Positions 33,930-45,518 of a stretch of 64,000 nt of DNA are shown piece by piece. Position numbers and translations under genes: made by a program. Each line of letters opens with the position of its first letter. The stretch's first letter is position 1. Source of the DNA: Marsupella aquatica (taxonomy: Eukaryota > Marchantiophyta); assembly GCA_973895155.1 (NCBI GenBank), contig OZ316898.1:7750001-7814000 (forward strand), given 5' to 3'. The notes beneath the pieces are model-generated. The model searched no databases. It worked only from the letters and a program-made list of their open reading frames with translations, and had not been told where the DNA came from.

Positions 33930-36131
33930 TTGAATGTAGGCAGGACATTTGAGAGTTGGCAGGAGTTAAAGAAAGCCATTGTGGATCATGGAGTCAAATC
34001 AGAGAGAGTGATAGTCACACACAAGAAGGACCACAAGAAGTGGAAGCTCAAATGTTGAATGAATCATAGTAGCCAAGGGGAGAAACAATGTCATTGGCAC
34101 CTAAGGGCAACCAAAATGTCCAGAACTGAAACAATAACCATCATCCGCAATGACCTGGAACATACATGATGTGAGGCTACGGACCAATACAAACGCAGAA
34201 TGCATTCAAATTCAGATAGGCTAGCTGACAGGATCTTAATATCATTCAGAAAAATTGACATACCAGACCTATATTCTTGAGAAATACAGCTCAGGCATTA
34301 GTTCACCCGGATATCAAATACCACATTGCATATGCTGCCAAGAAGAGATGTGTGAATCATCTAGATGGAGACCAGACTGAGTCCTTTCACTTAATACCTG
34401 CCCATTGTCACCATATCCTACAACGTGATCCAGGGGCAGTGGCAAAGTACAGAGCTCCTGAGGGTTGATTAGATATGCTTTTTGTGTGCCCTTCCGCTTC
34501 CAGGGAATCATTTTGTCATTGCAGGCCAATGATTGCACTGGATGGCACCCACACCCGGTGCATGTATCCTGGAATTTTTCTTCTGGCCACCACACTAAAT
34601 GCCAATATTAATACTATCATTGGGCTTGCTTACTCTTGGATACCATCAGAGAATGAAGCAAATTGGATGTTGTTTCTGAATTTGTTAAGAGATACAATCC
34701 TAGATTTGAGCAAGCCAGACACAATTTTCATTTCAGATAGGGAGAAAGGGTTGATTGATGGAGTACCAAGAGTTTTCCCACATGGGCATCCAGTGTATTG
34801 CACTTGGCATCTGGCCGAGAATCTGGCTAAGAATGTGCACAACCACCATGGAAAAGAAGTTAGGAAAATGTTTGAAACCTTGCCTTATGCTGTCACTCTA
34901 GCAAAGTACAGTGCCAAGCTACAACGGATTGCACAAAAGTGCAAAGTTGTTGCTGGCTATATAAAAAATAGCAGATCCAAAATACTATTCCAGAGCTTTT
35001 TTTCTCACCCGAAGGTAACTGTTTGCTTTGTCTGTCCAGAAATTGCATTTGTCTAAATTTGAATAGCATATTGCTATGCTGGACTTGTAGGATAACCATA
35101 ATAGCTCAAAATTTTATGTTCTTTTTTATGGCAGTTGGGGTCATGAGACTTCACAGTACTAGGCTGAAACTAGCAATCGTGCTTTGAAACCACAACGGCA
35201 GGAGGTAACCTTGAACATGTCATGCCAAATTTGGGATTACATCATGTTGAAATACTTTGAGAAGAAAGAGTTGGCTGCAAGAATCACAACTCCATTGTTA
35301 GATATTGCTCTAGTCTTATGACTCATGAGCTAACCATAGTTAGTCTAACTCGGGTTAGGACTTAGCTAATGTTAGCAGTAGTGTTGTTGTGCATATAGCT
35401 AGGGCTGATGCCAGACCCTGGGTGGAACTTAGGCTCATTGTTACGGAGCTAGTTGAGAGATAGGGAGAGCTTGTGTTGTGGATGCTTGGGATGGTTGTTC
35501 GGCCTAGAGTGCAGTAAAGCTCTTGTGTGTTCCCGTGGACATAGCCTCATGTGGAGGTGAACCACGTATCTCTCTGTGTCGACTATTGTGCGTTGGATGG
35601 TTCATGGGCTTGCCGTTGCGAATGTCGTCTATGCTCAACATCCATTCCCTCCCAACATAATGACAACATTGAGGGAGGTGGAGGAGAAAGCAACTCATCT
35701 AACTCCCCACCCTTCAACTCACGTAGAGGTGAGAATTACTAATGAATGGAACATTCAATACATTGTCCAATTGGATCCACATTGGTCATGCAGCTATGGT
35801 GACTTTCAAGTGATGCTTGTGCCATGCATGCATGCTTGGCGGGCCTTGACCAGGCTATACAAAAGGCATTATGATTATGTGTCGCCACTATATAGCACAG
35901 ACACCTTCAGGAAAACATATGAAGCTCATCTACCAGCTTTGATAAGGAGTGACTTGTTGCCTGATCCCAATTGCAGGCCACCACTAAAGAAGCAAAGGAA
36001 AGGGCGTCCACTTGAGAGAGTGAGGATACAATTTGATGAAGAAGAAGCTTGTAGACTACTAACCTCAGAAGTGTGGACTTTGTGGTGATCAAGGGCATGA
36101 CAGACAAAATTGTCACAATTGTGCAAACTAG
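33930..36131 (+). pseudogene. MULE transposase, decayed, split by a solo LTR
   Basis: Blocks in order: a MuDR-type N-terminal region (FESWQELKKAIVDHGVKSERV, CHWHLRATK) with TGA at 34056 and a second stop inside the expected His-x-Cys; a middle part (HPDIKYHIAYAAKKR, AKYRAPEG); and the MULE transposase core at 34475-35056. The core has MIALDGTHTRCMYPG (first Asp), IFISDREKGLIDG (second Asp) and YCTWHLAENLAKN. An intron probably starts at GTAACT near 35015. Then come SNRALKPQRQEV and MLKYFEKKELAARITTP, the solo LTR, FPPNIMTTLREVEEKA, a SWIM-like stretch (SYGDFQVMLVPCMHAW) and the zinc knuckle CGLCGDQGHDRQNC. The knuckle joins in frame if 36020-36068 (GTGAGG...CTCAG, 49 nt) is removed as an intron. 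The stop is TAG at 36129. Confidence 0.85.
35291..35645 (+). mobile_element. Copia-type solo LTR inserted in the MULE transposase
   Basis: The LTR is 35296-35640 (345 bp), begins TG and ends CA, and is flanked by TCCAT on both sides (35291-35295 and 35641-35645). It is the sister of the LTR at 1041-1384, from TTAGATATTGCTC to TGCTCAACA, with scattered substitutions. Removing the LTR and one TCCAT makes the surrounding MULE frame continuous (ITTP then FPPN). The MULE copy was therefore still reading through here when the Copia element landed. ORFs that begin inside the LTR are artefacts. Confidence 0.95.
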
Positions 36132-37344
36132 ACGAGAAGCTGTTAGATTATCCAGGGAGCAGGTTGTTGGCGATAGGACGGCGAACAAAGATATGGACTT
36201 GGACCTGGATACTGAGAATGATAGTGTGCCAGGAAGTGATATTGGTGATCATGACACAGGTGATAGTGAGGACTCAAGGTCTCTTGCACACACCGAGAAC
36301 AATGGGGGCAGTCACACTGTTGTTGACTGGGGGAGCATTGTCTATGGTTTCTCTTTTGCAATGGAAATGAATCTGTGTTGTGGACAGATAGAGTTGGACT
36401 GCATTCAGACAAATCAGAATGAGAAGAGTGAATCATATATGACAAAACTATGTCTGGCAAAATGTTATTGCAAAACAGGGTTTTTTCATTGATGCATTGC
36501 TGCATTCCTAGCCAAAATTTGATTTAGAAGAAAATTCTACATATGAGGCAAGTCTACATCTAGGGGAGTGCCCAAGCTGTCCTTTTTTTCAACCCCTTGT
36601 GCATAAAGTCTACAGCCTCAGCCTTGGTTTTGAAAAACTTAAAGTTGCAATCACTAAATCCATACATGCACTTGTTTCTCACATTCAGTCCATGTCTCGT
36701 AAATGCATGGCTGATAACCGTGTACGACTGCATAGAATTTAGGCTTAATTCTGCCCCGGTTTCCATGTGGATGTTGGGCCCTCAAACAGGTTCACTTCTG
36801 CTGCCGGTCTGCTACTCTGCTCTTTCAACACGGAAAATGAGCCTTGGACATTGGAGCTTGTCCCTGGTTCACTGCTGATTAACTCCACCAAGTCGAATCC
36901 AATGCTGCAAAGACCCGTGCAAGTGGCCTTGAACACAGTCGAGCACATCTGAGACTTTACAAAAGAAGGTGCCCAACAACCCTAGGATTGCAAAAAAGCA
37001 TATCAATGAGAACTCAATAATACTCCTATGCTTCATTGCCTACGTTCCTGCCTTGCTCCACTGAAAGATGTTCAAGAGGGAGCTGTGAAATCAAACTCTT
37101 CAGCAGAACCCAAGTGCTATGTTCGCCCTTGCAGCTATGGTTGCTCTGTTTCTAAATGTTGAATCAGCACACTATTTGAAAACAACGTACAAGAAGAAGC
37201 TACAACACTCCGACTTGCCCTTCTTCACAATGCCAGCAGCAGCAAATGCCTTTGCTACTTCACCCTTGTGCTAAAGCATTCGAGGCACATACTAAGGTTT
37301 GCTCCTGCAAATTGCCCTTCCACAGTTGTGCCAAAAAATGGGAA
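36132..37344. other. MULE 3' interior, no gene seen
   Basis: Lies between the transposase stop and the right terminal repeat. The open frame 36110-36370 and its antisense are low-complexity acidic/His-rich reading with no motif. Probably transposon 3' sequence. Confidence 0.45.
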
Positions 37345-37757
37345 GGTCTTGGACAGTTAGGACTCCGTTTGCCCTCCCAGTTGGCGTGAGTATGTTCGCC
37401 CTCACCTTGGCAATCCTCACAGATTCGCTCCTCTGCCCTTGATCAAATAGGGTTGCACTGCAAGCTCGATTGAGGTGGCCCGAGGAGGCAGCTTGCAGGC
37501 CCAAAAGTGTACACATAGGCAAAGTGCAAACATTGCTTGGGCATTCCTTTGGTACAAGGCAAAGGGGGAGAGTCGGGCTGGGAGGGTTGAGGCGCTACTG
37601 CGCAAAGGGAGTCGCGAGGGGAGGAGGAGGTAGGATCAGGCGGCCCTCTAGTCGGGCCTGCGTTGCGCAGGAATAAAATTAGTTTGGGGGACGGGTTGAC
37701 AATAACGACCAATAACGACCAGTTTGGGGGACAGGTTAGTAACAAACAGTAAAAATG
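37345..37757 (-). repeat. MULE right terminal inverted repeat
   Basis: The reverse complement aligns with 17230-17689 and continues across the CACTA insertion point into 33484-33590. It is the uninterrupted reference arm. It contains a small duplication, AATAACGACC twice, near 37700-37720. Confidence 0.85.
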
Positions 37758-40750
37758 ATTAAAAAGTTAATTATAAAGTTTACATTGTTTATGGTTTATG
37801 GATCAACAAGTGTCACCTAAATAGAGAGCTTCTCGAGATAAAAGAGAATTAAAAAGGAACAAAGTTAGCATATTTCTTTGTGAATCACATAGTACTGTAC
37901 TTGTATATTGACTAGTACATTCACATTAATGCACTTGTCTTAACCATAAATCTCACATTTAAAAAGGTCTATCAATACGAGTGTTTCATACTAGTCAAAT
38001 TAAAATGTCTCACATGAACATTCAATTCTTTTGGATAAGTCAAACAAGGCATGTATTAGGATGAACATGCTATTAATATCACTTAAAGATTATACTGTCA
38101 CTACTAGGGACGATTATTTTTGTCAACTCAGCTCAGCAGATAGAATAACTGTCCAATTAGTTCACTTCAGAACAACATATAGAAGTAAGTCCCAGGCTGA
38201 GTCTGTATACAATATTAATGCTTTAGTCTGTTGTAGTTTCTAATGGAATTAGTTTGATTGCATAGCAATATATGACCTCCTGCAGCGGTCTCTGAAATCT
38301 GGACAAGCGTTTGTTTCAGTGACAATATTTGCACGATTCCAATATTCCACCTGTGTGAAAAGGCTTTGCCACTTTTAGCTAAGATCGGCTAGGTTTTCTG
38401 TCTTCCATCAATATTAGCCAGTTTTCCATTCAATCACAGACCCCAATAGCCAGAATCTACTAACCATTGTCCTTAAATCCAGGGAAATCTGAATAAAAGA
38501 AACTAATGCGTCTCTAAGTCATTCAAACCAGCACTGGAACCCTAGACATGAGCTTCCCTACAGGTGCTGTCCATACCAACCACCATTGTTTCAGGGCAAA
38601 CATTTACTAGCTTAAAGTTAGCCCATTTTAATCTTCCATCAGCCAGTTTTCCACGTAGCCACAGCCCCCACAGCCCCCACAGCCAGAATCTTATGGTTAT
38701 ATTTAAATGTGGAGTTCTAAAATTAAGGTCAGAATAAGTCTAACAAAACTAGATAAAGGATACTTTCAGCATCTTCTCCTCCACACAAGGTGACAATTTG
38801 CCACCTGACCAACGACAAAAACCTTAAAATTGCGCTGATACCAACCAGGTGACATCAGGGAGGCTTCCAGTTAGATATTAATCTTAGAAAATGAGATAAA
38901 GGAGACTCCTGGCGTCTTCTTCTAACAGAATGTACATGGCTGCACCACACTGGCGGAAAAAGAAGAGAAAATAACTCAAAAATTAGGCTGACATCAGAAT
39001 TTGAAGCCCCCATAGACCACAAGGTTGGTTTTTGAAACCCCCATGGACCACATTTTCTAAAATTTGAGTTCAATTGCAATAACTTGTTATTCATAGATTC
39101 AAATAATTTGTAGTTTTGGGGTTATACTAAAGGACTATGTAAGCTAGGTTTACATGAGAGTGACATTGAATTTCTGGCCTATTTGTTGAGTTTTTCATCA
39201 CAAAACTCACAGGGTTTGTGTTCTGCCAGGTCTTCTATTCTCTAGTTGCCTTGCAGGTGCAAAACTAAATATTATTTAAGGACTCATATGGAATGTAGAC
39301 TCCCATGGACCACCAAATGTGGTACACTAGAGCATGGTGCCAAACATAGTGGTCCATCCTGGCTTCAATTTACTTATATCAGCTAGCTGACAATATTGAC
39401 AAAATTCTCTAAGTTTCCTGGGCTGCAAGTTGATTACGTGTTGTCTCTGTCACCGGTCTTCTTTATTGCTTGGAAATGAAGGTTTTCATTAAATGCAAAA
39501 GATGGCACCAATCTTGTACCTCAAGTTCCCTAGTGAATTTTGTTGTGGCCACATAGTTTTGGCGCAATAGCCTATTTGGGCGGTAATGGGTTCATTTTCA
39601 GGAGATGGCACCGGCAAGTCATTTGAGTGTCATCAAAGGTATGTAGTCTCGGGGTCTAGAGCTTTCTCATCTACCAAAACCAAATAGAAAACAAGCAAAA
39701 GGTGTCTGAACTCTGGCAGTAACATCCCATCTTGGAAACGTGGGCTCTAATTTTTAAAAGAAAGATTCCTCAATCATGGCTTATTATCAACTTCAAAAGC
39801 AGTAAAGAAAGCTCATAAAGAAAGAAAGAAAAGGAACAAAATGAGAGTTAAGAGCTTGATTCCATGCGCTTGTCTCCACCTTTCCTATCTAACCTTTGTG
39901 TTCGTGTGAGATTTGTTTTCTGTTGTTGGGGGGTGGGTGTGAAGGGAGGCGTAATCTCTTGAAGAGGGGTTTCTCACCAGCTCCTAAGCCAAAACTTAGG
40001 GTCATTAATGTGAAGCAATAGTCCCCAACATATGAGTCCTTGAAGTTGCAACTTACTGGTATTTGAACATATAGTTGTGGTATATGCTCAATGGACCACA
40101 TGAGCTATCCAGACTTGTTGATAGACCTTAAATCAATGCACCCAAAACCTCATGAGTTTTGGTTGGGGAAATTTAGAGGTCCATCAGACAAGTTAATCCC
40201 TTCAATCCTTCGTTCACACACCTGCAGGGCCTCAAGGTGGGCTCGCAATTAATAGGGCACCATTAGCATTCTCCCACAAAAAATACGATCAATATTGCAA
40301 CGGCTGCATACGTGCTAGATAGCCTTTAAATCTGAGCCAGAATCCGTCGGGTGTTCTTACGGGTCAAAAAGTATATGAATACTTATTAATATCCCTTTAG
40401 AGTAAGGGGTCAAAAAAGGGTAAATGTCACATTGTTATCACACAATTAATCTAGAACTACTGCTGTACAAAAATTGTAAGAGTTTGGGGATGCCTATGAA
40501 TAGCAAGACCATTCTCCCTTTCCTCATATGCTTAATATGTGGAGCCATCTGTTTATTTCTGTTTTTGGTCGGGGAAGGAGGGTAATGAAATTGGAAACCC
40601 ACGGGGGGCTGCATGACTCGAGTTGGGGTGGGGGACCCATCAATCTTGTATCAAAACATAAAATGGCCTAAGTGGTTCTTAGGTCTTTGAGCTCCTGGCT
40701 ATGGAGTTCAGACTGTAGCACAGTTTTCACGCCACTTCGACTACCCTCCC
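37758..40750. other. gene-free sequence between the MULE and the non-LTR element
   Basis: No gene supported. Two diverged copies of a short repeat (38368-38458 and 38610-38691; shared CCAGTTTTCCA.., AGCCAGAATCT) are related to the tandem unit at 52781-53016. Another phrase, CCATGGACCAC, recurs near 39015-39315. Confidence 0.5.
38368..38691 (+). repeat. dispersed repeat family related to 52.8 kb
   Basis: Two copies share TTAGCCxxxTTTxATCTTCCATCA-like text, CAGTTTTCCA and GCCAGAATCT. The first contains GCCACTTTTAGCTAAGATCGGCTA, recalling GCCACTTTTGGCTAAAATTGGCTA in the 52899-53016 repeat. Each ends in GCCAGAATCT. Confidence 0.6.
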
Positions 40751-41802
40751 GCACTCAGTTTTTCTCGGAATCCAGTTTTCTCAGTTGCATTAGCTTGCTC
40801 TTGCCGAGGCGCATCAAATCGATATAAAACACGTCCAAAACGGTGCCGTATCGACCTACTTATGGTCACATTCATTTTCGCCGTTTTTCAGTCATTTTTC
40901 TGCGATTTTCGTCTTCCTTTCGACGGTCATATCTTGGTCGATCTTTCACGGATTTCAGATTTCTCAAGTGCTTTGTATAGCTCTTCTCCGGGAGAATCAG
41001 ATTGATCCCAAGAGCGGTCCAATTGGTCTCCTATTGCCCTAATTGGACTTTGATTAGCTCTCACGTTTTTTCTTCAATTTCCACCGTTCTCACTTTCAAT
41101 TAGCTTTGGGGTCCTGTAACAGTTCCTCGTTCACGGAATCCGGCATTCTCATGTGATTTGGTAGCTTTTGTCCGGGAGTGCAACATCTATCCCTACCGCG
41201 GTCCTTTTGGTGACATATCAACCACTTTCGGCTCCGATTATGATTCTGATTTAGTCCTCCTTTTTTGGTGACGGTTTCCCTTGATCAGCTTTGGAGCATT
41301 CCTGTATTGCCATGTTTCTCCTCCGATTGGTGGTTGCCTTTCTTCTTCAGTTCTGACAAGGTGGCTTTTGCCAAGTTTAGTGGACCAGTTTGCATTCCAC
41401 CATCTTCGGGAGCTGTAGCAGCACGCTCAAATCAGCGGAGAGATATTCACTCGCACCGACTCCTCAACGGACACATCGACGAGTGCTCCAGCTTTGTTCC
41501 CGGCTGTGCCTACACGTGCGCAACGGTTTTCTAGGCTAGCAGTGGCGCCGTTTCTTGGATTTTGATGCGGTGGGCTCTCTCCATAGCCTTCCCTTTCTTT
41601 TCACATGTCTTGGTTGGGCCTTTTGTCGCTTCTTGATGCGCTTTTGCTTTTATCGGGTTGCGACCTGTCATGTCTACGTTGAGAGTGTTGGCGTGGGGCA
41701 AGCGCCCAGCCCCCCCACACAGCTCTCCCCCCTCCTCCCCCCGCCTCGTGGTCGCCTTCGTGTTTGCTCTTCTTCATTGGATCTCTCTCATCTTCGTGAT
41801 GA

Positions 41803-44800
41803 CCCCATGCCCGATGCTCTGCCCGTCCCCCCAGTCTACTGCCCACCCCATCGACGCCCTGGCTCCTCTCCCCACCCCATACCCCCTCCACCCCTCCAGC
41901 ATCCCCCTCCGGCCTCTTCATCCATGTCGGTTCCCCCCCACCTCCTGTCCAGTCGTTCCCTGCTCCCTCCCAAGATGAGCGTCCCCTGCATACTTGTCCT
42001 GAGTGTGGCTGGGTTGGCCTCTCCCTTCCTCATCACCGCGGGCGGGGCCGGTGCCAACGTCGCCAGCAAGCACAATCCCAGCCCCAGCCCCCTCTTGACC
42101 CAGTTAGCTCTGCCCCTCCTTCCTTGGAGGCTTCCGAGCAAGCATGGAGTTGGGTTTGCTCTCTAGACCCCCTTCCAGCCTACCATCCAGGGTACATTAG
42201 ACCTCGCCTTTATAACCACATCCCACTAGCGTTGCGCCCATTAGTTCGGTCATCCTTGTTGCAACTCATGCAACTTATCTTGGCGCATCCTATCGAGGTC
42301 TCCTATTGGTCTTTACTCATGCTTTTTCCACAGTGGACTCTTACCCTCCCTAGTCACGGTGGTCGCGTGGGTCATCGTGAGACTGCCTCTCGTATCCATC
42401 GTTTTCTGCGGGGAGATTGGGAACAGCTTCAGGAAGAGTACTTTCTTCGAGCCCGTTCCTTTACTACCCGTGCTTTGTCTGACCCAGCTCGCCACTCTCA
42501 TCCTCCAGAGCATAGACGCCTTCGTCGCTCTTGTCGTTTAGCCCAGGCTGGTGAATATCGTCATGCGGTCCAGGCCCTTTCTCCCACCACACCAGCCCCC
42601 CCTGGCGAGGTCACCTTGACGGCCCTTCAGGATCTCCATCCCCAGCTCTATGATCAGCTCCCTTTGTTCGTAGAGGATTTTGAGCCTGAGGAGAATCTTC
42701 AGTTTAGTAGGGACCACTTCACCTATACTTTCCTTCATGCTCCGCGTTGCGCGGCTGGTGGCCCCTCTGGCTATGTCTTTGAACATTTTCGTGATTTATT
42801 CCTCCCTGAGGATCCTCAGTCTGGTTTTCCAGTTTTCTTCTCCTTTTGCCAGTGTATTGCTGCCGGCTATTTGCCTCCTCCCGTCTCTTGGCTTTTGAGT
42901 GCTTCTCGTTTATTGGCCATGGCTAAGTCTTCACCGGGTGTTCGGCCCATAGCTATTGGAGAGGTTTTTCTTCGTCTGGTGTCTCGCACACTTTCATCGC
43001 AGTATCGCTCTGCACTATCGGATCATTTCTCTCCACATCAGTTTGCAGTGGGCGTTCCTGGCGGTTGTGAGACAGTTCTTGCGGGTATTCGTACTACCTT
43101 GGACCTCCACCCTGATTGGGTTGTCCTCCAGGTTGATGTCTCCAATGCTTTCAATACGGTTTCTCGGGCAGCAATTTTTTGTGCTTTGAGGGCAGCGGAT
43201 CCAGACATCCAGTCCCTTATCCCCTTTGTCCGTTGTTTTTATGGGTTTGAGGCCCCCCTCTTCTATAGTCATCACACCTCTACAAGAGTGTATACCACTC
43301 TTTCTTCTGCAGAAGGTACACGTCAGGGTGACCCTTTGGGTGGGCCTCTTTTTGCCATTGCCCATTTTACTGCTTTACGGGAAGCCTCCGCGGCCCACCC
43401 CCAGTGTATCTTCCCCTCCCTTTCAGATGACACCCACATCATTGGTCCACCTGTTGCTGTTACTTCTGCCCTCGCCACCCTTTCCACCCATTTGTTGGGC
43501 CTCGGTTTACAGGTTCAGCCGGTGAAGAGTCGTGCATGGAGTCCAGCTAGGTTATCCTCTGATCTTGCGCTTCCCCCTGGGTTCTTACGTCCAGCCGACG
43601 GTCTTCAGGTCCTTGGCTCCCCAGTCGGTACCGCCTCCTTTTGCTCATCTTTCATTGCTGACGCTCTCCAGGCTGCCTTAGCCCCTACTCCTATGCTCCC
43701 TAAGTTAGCAGACTCTCAGGCAGCATTTGGGTTGTTGTTGAGATGCATCCACCCTCATGCGTCCTATTTGGCTCGGACACATCCCCCTACCGAGGATCTT
43801 TATCTACACCTCCGAGCGTTTGATGTCTCCATTTGTGAGACTTTGGCCTCTCTTTTAGGGCCAGGTACTTTGCTCTAATCTCCGTGGCTTCATCGACAGC
43901 TCAGTCTTCCTATTTCTCATGGTGGTTTTGGGCTTACTTCCACTGAGCGCCTTGCACCTTTGGCTTTCTTGGGTGCGTGGGCGGCCGCCTTCTCATTGTT
44001 GGCAGATCGTTTCCTTACTGAGGATCGACCTTTTTTACTTTCGTCTCTCATGGAGGTCGAGGAGGTTCCCTCCCATTTCAGGTTCATTTGCGCACGGCGC
44101 GGTCATCATTACCCGATCCTGTTCGAGCTGTGTTACCTTCATTCCAGGAGTTTTTATCCTTGGACCCCGTTCGTCTTCAGGCAGACCTTGCTGGGCGTAT
44201 GCACGCTTTCACCCTCTCCAACATCCTCACCGAGGCACCTGACACGGACCGAGCTCGGATTCTTTCTTCCGGAGGGAAGGGCGCAGGAGGCTGGCTTCAT
44301 GCCAATCCAGTCATTCCTCACCTGCGGATGTCTTTAGCGGAGTTTGTGACAGCCATGCGTCTTCGTATGGGCTTGCCCCACCCACTTCTTGCTGGTTTAC
44401 CTCCTACTTGCACTTGTGGGAAGCCTTGTGATGCCACAGGTGTCCATCTTCTTCGATGCAGTTTGGGCGGCGAAACCATTTTTGTTCACGACGCTGTGAG
44501 AGATGCGACTGCTCAGGTTCTCTCTGGCTCTTTGGTCTGCGCGCGGCGGGAGGTGGTGCTCGAGTTACCTGGTCCTCCATCACAACGGTTACGGGTGGAT
44601 CTTACCATGGTCCGTGAAGGTCACCGTACTTTGGCAGATGTAGTGGTGGCAAACCCATTGCGCCATGACATCATTGGGACAGTGGTAACAACTGCAGGGG
44701 CAGCAGCATCACAAGCAGCAACAACGAAGGAGGCCAAATATGTTGCACGAGCTTCATCTGATAGCTTCCTGCCCCTTGCTCTTGAGATATTTGGGCGTTT

Positions 44801-45062
44801 CCATCATCAGTTCGACGGGCTTCTTCGCCAAGCTGCTCGGGATGTTCACAGCCGGATGGGTCCCACCGGGCCCCCGCTATCTGTTTTGACCACACACTTT
44901 CGCCAACGCATTTTAGTCACCTTACAGCGTGCTCAAGCTCGGGCCATCTATCGTCGATCTCTGACAATGGGTGCTAGTGTGACTCCGCAGCGGCTAGCCC
45001 CCCTAGAGGACATTCCTGTCCCACTTGCCGATCTAGTTTCGACACTTGATGTAGACCACTAG
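41803..45062 (+). pseudogene. non-LTR retrotransposon polyprotein: zinc finger, reverse transcriptase, zinc knuckle, endonuclease
   Basis: The main frame is open from 41803 with no early ATG (first at 42124). A Pro-rich N-terminus leads to CPECGWVGLSLPHHRGRGRC at 41995, a CCHH/CCHC-like finger placed as in R2-type proteins. The reverse transcriptase spans about 42750-43630. It has VLQVDVSNAFNTV (motif A, Asp), GTRQGDPLGGPLFA (motif B) and SLSDDTHI (motif C, with S in place of the usual A or V before DD). A TAA at 43876 interrupts the thumb region, and a 1-nt frameshift near 44075 moves reading to the third frame. There HLLRCSLGGETIFVHDAVRD follows CTCGKPC (zinc knuckle). VDLTMV and LADVVV, 12 residues apart, match the PD-x12-14-D endonuclease. 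The stop is TAG at 45060. Two lesions make this copy inactive. Confidence 0.85.
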
Positions 45063-45114
45063 CTTGTTGCCACATTTGCTAGGGATGATTAGGACCTCGG
45101 TCCATTTGCGATAG

Positions 45115-45215
45115 TTTTAGTTCCTCTTTCTTGGTTTTTAGGGGTTTCCTTTTGCTCACTTCTTCTTTTAGTTCCTCTTTCTTGGTTTTTAGGGTTTCCT
45201 TTTGCTCACTTCTTT
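45115..45215 (+). repeat. 51-bp tandem duplication in the retrotransposon 3' UTR
   Basis: TTTTAGTTCCTCTTTCTTGG through TTTGCTCACTTCTT occurs twice, at 45115-45165 and 45166-45215, with one G indel. Confidence 0.95.
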
Positions 45216-45419
45216 TGCGTTTGGTTTTGTCCACTTGGGACCTCTCTTGTTTATTCTTTTGTACTCTATTTGGCCTTTTTCTGTAAAAAGTATGTGTATA
45301 TTCCTTCTAACAGGCCAAAACTGAAAGACAGCAACAAGCTACCCAAGTGGGGCAACCCAGCCCTACAAAAGGGGGAGGGGTGAGTCATCCTTCATCCTCT
45401 TTTTGTTTCTCTAGATTCC

Positions 45420-45476
45420 CCTCACTATTACTCTCCACTACATCGTTATGGATGTCCATGCCTCAATTGCCAGTAC

Positions 45477-45518
<42 letters not shown>

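Larger units (their letters stand above)
17230..37757 (+). mobile_element. Mutator-like element (MULE) interrupted by CACTA and Copia insertions
   Basis: The left terminal inverted repeat is 17230-17689 plus 33484 to about 33590, split by the CACTA element. The right repeat is about 37345-37757 on the opposite strand. The two arms share ACTAACCTGTCCCCCAAACT, GATCCT.CCTCCTCC, CTCGCGACTCCCTTTGCGCA, GGAATGCCCAAGCAATGTTT and GGGCGAACATACTCACGCC in the same order. Between them lies a MULE transposase remnant (33930-36131). Candidate 9-bp flanks AATAAAAGG and ATTAAAAAG are similar but not identical, so the exact ends are uncertain by a few bases. Removing the two insertions leaves an element of about 4.4 kb, a normal size for a MULE. 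Confidence 0.85.
40751..45300 (+). mobile_element. non-LTR retrotransposon with restriction-like endonuclease
   Basis: There is one coding region (41803-45062) plus flanking untranslated sequence; no LTRs are present. The 5' part (about 40860-41250) holds two diverged copies of a monomer with TTCACGGA, TCTCA.GTG and CCGGGAG, suggestive of a repeated promoter/leader. The 3' part is short, T-rich and carries a 51-bp tandem duplication (45115-45215). The element ends could not be fixed and no target duplication was found. Domain order places it with the R2/CRE/NeSL/R4-like branch, which cuts its target with a PD-D endonuclease, rather than with the APE-type LINEs usual in flowering plants. Confidence 0.75.

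Noticed and set aside
35576-36019. ORF beginning inside the 35.3 kb solo LTR
   Set aside because: Its first part is LTR sequence; only the part after 35646 is MULE transposase, and it continues from the frame left of the LTR.
41555-42166. 203-codon Pro-rich plus-strand ORF
   Set aside because: Overlaps the retrotransposon N-terminus in another frame; only the frame holding CPECGW...HH continues into the reverse transcriptase.
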